64,000 nucleotides of DNA from Dasysyrphus tricinctus (taxonomy: Eukaryota > Arthropoda > Insecta > Diptera > Syrphidae), in the NCBI GenBank assembly GCA_963921185.1, contig OY992531.1, positions 173,115,365 through 173,179,364 of the forward strand, given 5' to 3'. The number at the start of each line of letters is the position of its first letter. The stretch's first letter is position 1. The notes under the pieces were generated by a model. The model was not told the DNA's origin, did no database searches, and saw nothing but the letters and a program-made list of their open reading frames with translations. Position numbers and translations under genes: made by a program. Below are positions 39,201-48,200 of the stretch, piece after piece.

Positions 39201-42200
39201 TAGTGAATACTTTGCAGTGCTTTATTAAAAAAAATATACATATTTAAAACAACATGGTAGGCTGCATTAAATCCAATAAAGCGTCCTTTGATACGGTAGG
39301 AAAGGTAAGTTTTGTCTCATATTCTACTTCATTAGGATATGTAAAGTGATGTTTTTTATCGTAACGTACTTTTAAACTGACATAAACACTTCTTGACGAG
39401 AATAAAAAACCAACATGATACATAGGGGCATCAGCGGAAAGGCCTTTAAAAATATTTTATTTAAAGCGTTAGAAAATAACTCTTCACTACGGTCGCTAAA
39501 TGGATTTGAGCGCCTTGCCATCACTAACAAAAACTAGATCGACCCTGTGCGAGAATTTCTCATTTTACAGATGAGTCTCAACGAAATCATAGATTAAAGT
39601 ATATTTTTATTTTCAAAAAAATTTGCCTTTTTTGGAGCAATTTGCCATAAAATATCAACTTTAAAGTATTCTACGATACTTAATTTACTTAAATAACATC
39701 ACTTCACGTTACTATATGTGGAAATATCAGTCAAAACTATCTTGTGAAATAAAATATTTGTACACTCCTTAATATAGGCGTTTTAACAGGATTTAACGGA
39801 GCACTGCATGCTGTTTTTTATTTTGTTTAATAAACTATTGACAGAATTCCCTATTCTAACTTTTATTTCACTTTATTAATTAGTTTAATTAATTTTGTTT
39901 CTCTTGTTTAACGATTTGAAATCACAATACACTTCCTTTCAGTTCGGCAAAATGACGGATAAAGCCTAGTTTACAGTTTTCGTGCGCAAAAAAAAATCTA
40001 TACAAATATTCTCGCATGTCAAAAATAATTGAGGTGAAATGTAAAATTAATTCTTTGCATGATTGGTTTACAGTTTCATGCAAAAAAAAAAAACTATGCT
40101 GTCATGGAATGTCATGCAAAACAATGGACTGGCAATTGATTTGCATGTGAAAAAAAGTGTGGTGAATAAAATATTTTTTACTTGCGATTATAGGTACTAT
40201 AAGCCTAGTTTACAGTTCCCGTGCGCAAAAAAAAATCTATGCAAATATTCTCGCATGTCAAAAATAATTGAGGTGAAATGTAAAATTATTTGTTTGCATG
40301 ATTGGTTTACAGTTTCATGCAAAAAGAAAAACTATGCTGTCATGGAATGTCATGCAAAACAATGGACCGGCAATTGATTTGCATGCGAAAAAAAGTCTGG
40401 TGAATAAAATATTTTTTTTTTGATGGTCGGTTTATACTTCCGAAAAAAAAAAATGTATTCACCTCAAGGCATTATTTGCATGCAAATGGTTTTCGCATCC
40501 AAAAATAATTATTTTCCATTTTTAGGCCTATAGCTAGTCAATTAAGGGTAAATTAATGACTCAATGGGTGGTTTAGGCCAAAGCAAACGTTTTTCGCTTT
40601 GAATATTATTCAACTTGGTGCGCAGAATAGGTGGAAAATCGTTTTGAAAATTTTGTTTTTTTTTTTCGCATCGGAACTGTAAACTATGCTATAAGGCAAG
40701 TTTTGGATTCGTGCAAAAAAAAATTTTGAGATAACAATCAAACATGATATTACGATGATAGAGAACACCAAAAAAGTGGGTGGCACAATTCTGTCTGTCT
40801 GTCTGTTCGTCTACAGCCTAAACGGCTTGATCGATTTTCTTCAAACTTGGTACTTAGTGGTTTTTGGTGATTCTGCCGACACGTTTTTTTCATTTTTTTT
40901 TTAGAACCAAAAATAACGGTACCTGTCATACATTTTTTTTGGCAAATTTACATAATCGTATTTTTCTCAAAAACGGCTCGACAACTTTTCTTAAAAAAAA
41001 TTCAATAAATTTATTTTAGTAAAGGCTTTATTTGGGTGGAAAACCATTTTTCAAAAATGGTCATTAATGGTACCTCCCAAGGAACCATTTTTTTAATTTT
41101 TGATTTTCTTCAAAATGGTATGACCGATTTCAATTATTTTTTTTATACAGAAGCTTCCAGAAAATGTTAATAGTTTTGTGTACCAACATTTTTGAAAAAA
41201 TATTTTTTGGATTTTTAAAAAAATTTTCAAAATTTTTTTTGGAAAATCAAATATTTCGAAAACGGCATCATAGATTTTTTTGAAACTCGATATTTAAGAC
41301 TTGTTTAGTACTCTCTAAAATATTAAAAAAAAAAAATTTACATTTATGAAAAAATAACGGTACCTTCCATACAAAAGTGAAAAAACCGCAAAGGAAAATA
41401 TTTTTTTGCTTGAAAACGACTCCTACGATTTTGATTAAACTTTTTTCTTATACTAAAATTAGTACGATCTACCATCAAAAATTATAAAATTTTACAAATA
41501 GCAACTATTAGTAGTACCTGTCATAGAACGTATTTTTTTATTTTGAGTTTTCTCGTTATCAGCTTAACGGATTTGAATTAATTTTTTTATTTACAAATTT
41601 CAGATAGGATTAAATAATATTGCATATCAATATTTTCAAAAAAAAAGTTTTTGGATTTTTAAAAAAAGTTTAAAACTTTTTTTTTGAAAATTCGATATCT
41701 CAAAAACGGGTTGACAATCTTTTTTCAAATTTTGTTTTTATATACACATAAATATATAGTTTAAATTTGCATACCCAAATTTGTTCTTAAAAATGTTTTG
41801 AGAATTTTATATATAAAAAATTAATTTAAAAAAAAAACCGCTCCAACGATTTTAAATTTTTTTTTCCCATACAGTAATATTCCATCATTAATTAAGATGG
41901 CATACTTTTTTTTCACCTCAAACTGTCAAAAGAGTTGTTTTAGATAATTTAAGTGCCGTATTTCATGCTTCTCTACATTTTTCTCTCATAATTTCCATGT
42001 TTTTATATACAATTTTCTTAAACTCGCAGTGTCTTGAACATAAGAGCAAGTACGTGCGACCCAGTCGTGCATTTTATTTTTTTTGATGGTCGGTTTATAC
42101 TTCCGAAAAAAAAATATATTCCCCTCAAGGCATTCATCATCATCGTGTCCTGTAACCCCGGCTGGGGCATAGGGCGTCAACAAAACGTCTCCATCCTTCA

Positions 42201-45200
42201 CGGTCTGCTGCAAGGTACTTAAGCTGTGGCCACGTCTTTCTCTGGGATTCTGCTTCCGCTAAGACAGTTGATTTCCATGTTGTTCTTGGTCTTCCAACCC
42301 GCCGTGCACCCTGAGGATTCCATTCAAAGGACTGCTTTGCAATTTCATCGTTTGGTTTCCTCAGTGTGTGACCAATCCAACGCCATTTACGCTTTCTTAT
42401 GTCGACGTCCAGCCGCTCTTGACTTGTCCTGCGCCACAATTCCTCATTTGATATTATTTGTGGCCAGCGAATCTTTAGGATGTGGCGAAGACAGCGATTC
42501 ACAAAAGCCTGCAATTTCTTCGAAATGGTAGACGTGACTTTCCAGGTTTCACAAGCATATAACAGCACGGATTTGACATTGGATTCGAAGAATCTCAACT
42601 TAGTGCGTAAGGAGATTTGACTGGATTTCCAAATTGGGGACAGAGTACCGAAGGCAGCACGAGCTTTATTTATTCTACTTTTAACGTCCAGATCCGTACC
42701 ACCGTTTGCAGAAACAATACTGCCAAGGTAGTTAAATTGTTCCACTACTTCAACTGGCGTCTCCTGTAAAATAATACGCTGCTGTGTGGAGCGGCCTGTG
42801 AGCATTATTTTTGTCTTTTTGCTGTTAATTCTTAGACCACTCGACTCTCCCTTCACTTGCAGTGCTTGGCACATCCCGTTCAGCCCACTGATGTTATTTG
42901 CCAGTAGACATATGTCATCGGCATAGTCTAAATGACTGAGCCTTTCGAACGGTCTCCATTGAATGCCCTGTCGCTCAGCTGTACCAACACTGGCCGTCAA
43001 TACGTCGTCCATCGCCAGCAGGAAGAGAATTGGCGATAGAAAATCCCCTTGTCTCACACCCTGTTGCACTACGAAGGAGTCGGATAGCTGCCCATTGTGC
43101 AAAACAAAACACCTCGCGTTGTTGTAGGACTCTTTAATAATGGCAACAATTTTTAGTGGAATTCCTCTACCAAGCAACGATCTCCATATACATTCTCGGT
43201 TAACTCGATCAAAGGCCTTTTCAAAATCCACGAACATGAGGTAAAGCGGTGATTGATATTCCATCGACTGCTCGAGGACGATACGCAGGGTGTTGATATG
43301 GTCGACACACGATCGACCACTGCGGAAGCCAGCTTGATGCCTCTTGAGTGTAGACTCGATTCTATCCTTTATTCGCTCGAGTATGATTGTTGCCATTAGT
43401 TTTGGGAAAACGGACAAAACGGTGATACCACGCCAATTGTTGCAATTCTTTAAGTCACCTTTCTTTGGCAACTTAACAATCACACCATCCTTCCAGTCCC
43501 TGGGATAGCTTTCGTTTTCCCAAATGTTTTGAATCAGCGGATGTAAAATACTAGCCGCTGCTACGGGATCGGCTTTCAGGAATTCAGCTGGTATTCCGTC
43601 CAGTCCAGCTGCCTTGTTGTTTTTGAGGAGATTTATTGATGTACGAATTTCCGATTCTGACGGGGGTTCGATGTCAATACCCCTATAGGACCTGCGCATC
43701 TCGTTTAGTTGGGGCACTTCAGCACTCTGCTCAACTGAATCCTCATTATTATTTCCTCAAGGCATTATTTGCATGCAAATGGTTTTCGCATCCAAAAAAT
43801 AATTATTTTACATTTTTAGGTTATAGCTTGTCAATTAAGGGTAAATTAATGACTTAATGGGTGGTTTAGGCCAAAGCAAACGTTTTTCGCCTTGAATATT
43901 ATTCAACTTGGTGCGCAGTATAGGTGGAAAATCGTTTTGAAAATTTTGATTTTTTTTTCGCATCGGAACTGTAAACTATGCTTAAATCTCAATTCCCTTC
44001 AAGCAAATTCACTGACCCAACATTGTCGGTACTACTTTAATCCTTAAAAAATGAGTCTTGCACGGGGATTTTATTTTGTTCCCCACTTATTTTTTTGTAG
44101 TTTATTTTTGTAAGTCGTGCGGTGGAGATCATTTCTTGTTTTAATTCGTTCTGTTGTGAAAACTTAAACACATTTTAGGTTAACAAACTAAATGCAATTG
44201 TAATTTGTTTAATTTGCTAGTGCAAATAAAAGTATTTTTGTAAATATTTGTATAAATTCCAAATAAATGTGCCTCGGAAGGAAAAACATTCTTCTTGTTC
44301 ATTGTTTGTCCTTTGTCTGTGTCTGGTTGTTGCTTGTAGGAAATTTAGATCTGGATAGGGAATTTTCTCTTCATACCTACTGGTTTCGGTACTTGCTAAG
44401 TGTGGTGAATTTTGAATCTCACAACGCATGCGCAAGTGGGTCAGCGGTGATTCTAATTGCCATACTAATCCGAGCCCTAAAACGCAGTTTTGAGGATCCG
44501 CATTTGGATCCGAAAACGTAGTCGTTCATACGTTGTTCACTACGTTTGCGGATCCAAAACGGACTCCTTTTCTTGAAGGTTTTTTTTTTTATTCGTGTTG
44601 CTTCCCTGACGTACACGGTATATGTGATATACACCACTTCCTTTACATGCTGGCTCCACCTGCCATGAACGATGCCAAGACTATGAACATGTCTAATAAA
44701 AATCCAATGGAGCCAGAACAATCCATGTCTTGTCGGCGACATGTCGAAGAAAACCAACTTTTAAACTCGACATGGATGCTGTTCAAACTTTGGACATGAG
44801 ATGTGACTTTTCACTTGCGTGTGAGTTTTTTTCTGGTTTTCGTTGTTCACAGAGTTGCCACTAATCGGAAAATAATATAATATCATTAATAATATAATTA
44901 ATTATGCTGTCACAAGCAAGCCAATAGCCGGAAGCCGTAAGAATAGAATTGAAAAATAAGGTAATGAATTTTGATGAATTATAATTTACTTTTCCGAAAA
45001 ATATAAGTGCAGTAGACTCAATTTAAATGCTATTTTTTTTTGTACGAAAAAAGTGCATTCGATCTATTTAAATCATGGCAAAGTGGCAACGCCGTTCATA
45101 CACAAACATACAGTTTCTAACAAAAAGTGGTGTATGGTTCATGGTTCAATACGTTTGTTAACTTTTTTTCAAATTTTCCCAACTCTGATAGAATTGTCCC

Positions 45201-48200
45201 CTCTTCAAAGTTTGACAGATTTTACACATTTCCCTTCAAGCAAATGCACTGACCCAACTGTGTCGGTACTGCTCTTAGAATAAAAAATATAAGGAAGTGC
45301 CTCTGTTGGAAAAAACTGCGGCATTTTTCATAATAGTGTTTGCTCTCACAAACACTAATGCATTCCAACAGGGACGGAGTGATTTTTAACTTACTGGTGC
45401 GTCATAACAATCATTTGTTATTTTCTGAATTTAATTTTAATCTCAGCGGTATGTTTAAAAAAATACTTACTTTTTTATGGTAAGTTTCTAGGGCACCGAT
45501 AAAATGTTGTAATACCTATTTTCGAAATTTGGTTGTTGCAGATGAACATTATAAATTCAACTTAAGCATTGTCATGAATAAAGGATCTCCCAAAACTATA
45601 ATTTAATAACAAAACAAATCGATTAAATTTCCGAAGATATACGCACAAATTTTAACATAAATATACAAACTCCATACCTACAAGATCCATTTAATAACAA
45701 AAAAATTTTTCTGATATAAGGGGCGCAAAACAAATAGTTGCGCCATACAACCACCAACAAAAAAAAACACGTCCCTGTTTCACAGATTCGCAGTTTGACA
45801 TCTCTTGTTTCAGAATTATTACCGGAAAACCTTGTGGAAGTTTTCAATTAATTAATATATTTCTTAGCTTTATTTAAAGTATAAATCATTTAATATGTGT
45901 TCCTTAATTGGTGATTAAATAAAATACGAACAATTCACATCACTTTCTTAGAGAAAAATCTAATAAAACTTAACTGTGAAAGGAAATGCTCTTGTCCGCT
46001 GTTCTCTGGGTTTTTGTACACAATTTCACGATGCACTTCGTAGTTTTTTTTATTTTTATAAGTAAATATACACATTTTCCAAATAAATCACTCCAAATAG
46101 TAAATTTTTTTCTAATAATTAATATTTTATTAATTTTTTTACGCTCGCATCACTTTTTGTTTTCTTTTTTTTTCAATTCAGTCACCGATTTGACAGTTCG
46201 TATATACAACTGTCTGCCGCGTTCACGTGCACTGTACATGTGACAAATTTCATTTCCTTATTATTTCCTTTTCTAAGGTACTGCTTGGATCCTTAAAAAA
46301 TGAGTTCGCATGGGGATTTTATTTTTTTCCCCACTAATTTGTTTTAGTTTATTTTTGTAAGTCGTGCGGTGGAGATCATTTCTCGTTTTAATTTGTGTTG
46401 TTGTGAAAACTTAAACAAATTTTCGTTCAATAATACAAACTAAATACAATTTTAATTTGTTTGATATTTTCTAGTGCAAATAAGTGTGTTTTTGTTAAAA
46501 TTTGTATAAATTCCAAATAAATGTGCCTTGGAAGGAAAAACATTCTTCTTATTCTCTGTTTGTCCTCTGTCTGTGGTTGTTGCTTGTAGGAAATTTAGAA
46601 CTCGATAAGGGAAATTTCTCATCATACCTCTTGGTTTCGGTACTTGCTAAGTATGGTGAATTTTTTATCTCACAACGCATGTGCAAGTGGGTCCGCGGTG
46701 ATTCTAATTTCCATACTAATCCGAGCCGTAAAACGCAGTTTTGAGGATCCACATTTGGATCCGAAAACGTAGTCGTTCATACGTTGTTCACTACGATTTC
46801 GGATCCAAAACGGACTCCTTTGCTTGAAGGGTTTTTTGTAAAAAGATACCAAACAACTCTATTGTGAGATACAAAATTCACCATACTTAGCAGCTACCCA
46901 AACCAAGGGGTATGAAAAGAAAATTCCCTTATCTAGTTCTTCAACCACAGACAAACAATGAACAATTAGGAGTTTTTGCTTCCTTCCAAGGCACATTTAT
47001 TTGGAATTTATGCAAATAATTATAAAACACACACTAATTTGCACTAAAGATTAAAAAAATTAAAATTGCATTGGCATGCATGGTTTGTATTATAAACCGA
47101 AAATGTGTTTAAATTTTCACAAAAATGAACTAAAACAAGCAACGATCTTCAACGCACGGCGACTTACAAAAAAAAGTGTGAAAGAAATAAAATCCACACA
47201 CGAGACTCATTTTTTTAAGGATCCAAGAAGCACCAAGAAAGTTGGGTCAGTGAATTTGCTGAAGGGTCTCCAGTGCACCCTGATGCAGGGATCATCGAAC
47301 AAAGCTATTGTATTACAAATTTATCCCGGATATTTAAAAATACTTTTGTTAAAAACAAGAGTTAAAAGAAAATAGACGTTAGTGATACACATGCAAATGC
47401 TATTTTCAAGCTCAAATAAGAGTGTGTGTGTGTGTGTGAGCAAAAGTCACAATTATAATACAATAGTCAAATTTAGAGTAAGAGAAATAAAATGAAATAC
47501 ATTTTTTCTTTAGATGGTGTTCTTTGGGATGTTAAATCTGGTAGAGAAATACACAAGTTTGACAAACTCAATCAAACGCTCTCTGGAGTATTTCACCCAA
47601 ATGGACTAGAAGTAAGAAAACTCATAAGCTATTGTATGCTGTTATTTATGTATTAAAATATTGTTTGTAGATTATTTCTAACACAGAAGTTTGGGATCTG
47701 AGAACTTTCCATTTGTTGCAAACAGTTCCTGTACTGGACCAATGTCTTATTAAATTTTCACCCATGAATGTTCTTTACGGCATCAGTCTAGATATCGACA
47801 ATCGAGTCGATTTCGACGATACAACTAACTATGATACGAGTTTTAAAGTGCTGGACAGCTATGATTACTCAAGCATCACGACAGTGGATGTAAAGAAACA
47901 TATATACGACCTAAGTGTGAACTGCAATGGAAGCATTATAGCTTTGGTAGAAAATCAGCCAGCGTATGATTCGAAACAGGAGACTTTTGTTAAACTGTAT
48001 GCTGTTGGAATGAAAAAAAACGAACAACAAGAAGAGGTTTGTTGTGAAATGAAAATTTGGACTTTTATAATATTTTTGTAACTTTCTTCTTTAATTATTT
48101 CAGGAAGAAGATGAAGAACCAGAATCCGATGAAGGATCGGACAGCGAATCAGCCCGTGGTATGCTTTTATATACAATAAATAAAACAAATAATGCTTTTC

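Larger units (their letters stand above)
39963..43982. mobile_element. Harbinger-like MITE (outer copy), split by two further insertions
   Basis: The left end AGCCTAGTTTACAGTTTTCG and the right end CGGAACTGTAAACTATGCT form TIRs. TAA flanks both (39960-39962 and 43983-43985). Without the inserts at 40180-42075 and 42135-43755 it would be close to 490 bp, like its relative at 40202-40690. The 3-bp TAA duplication fits PIF/Harbinger. No transposase remains. Confidence 0.8.
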
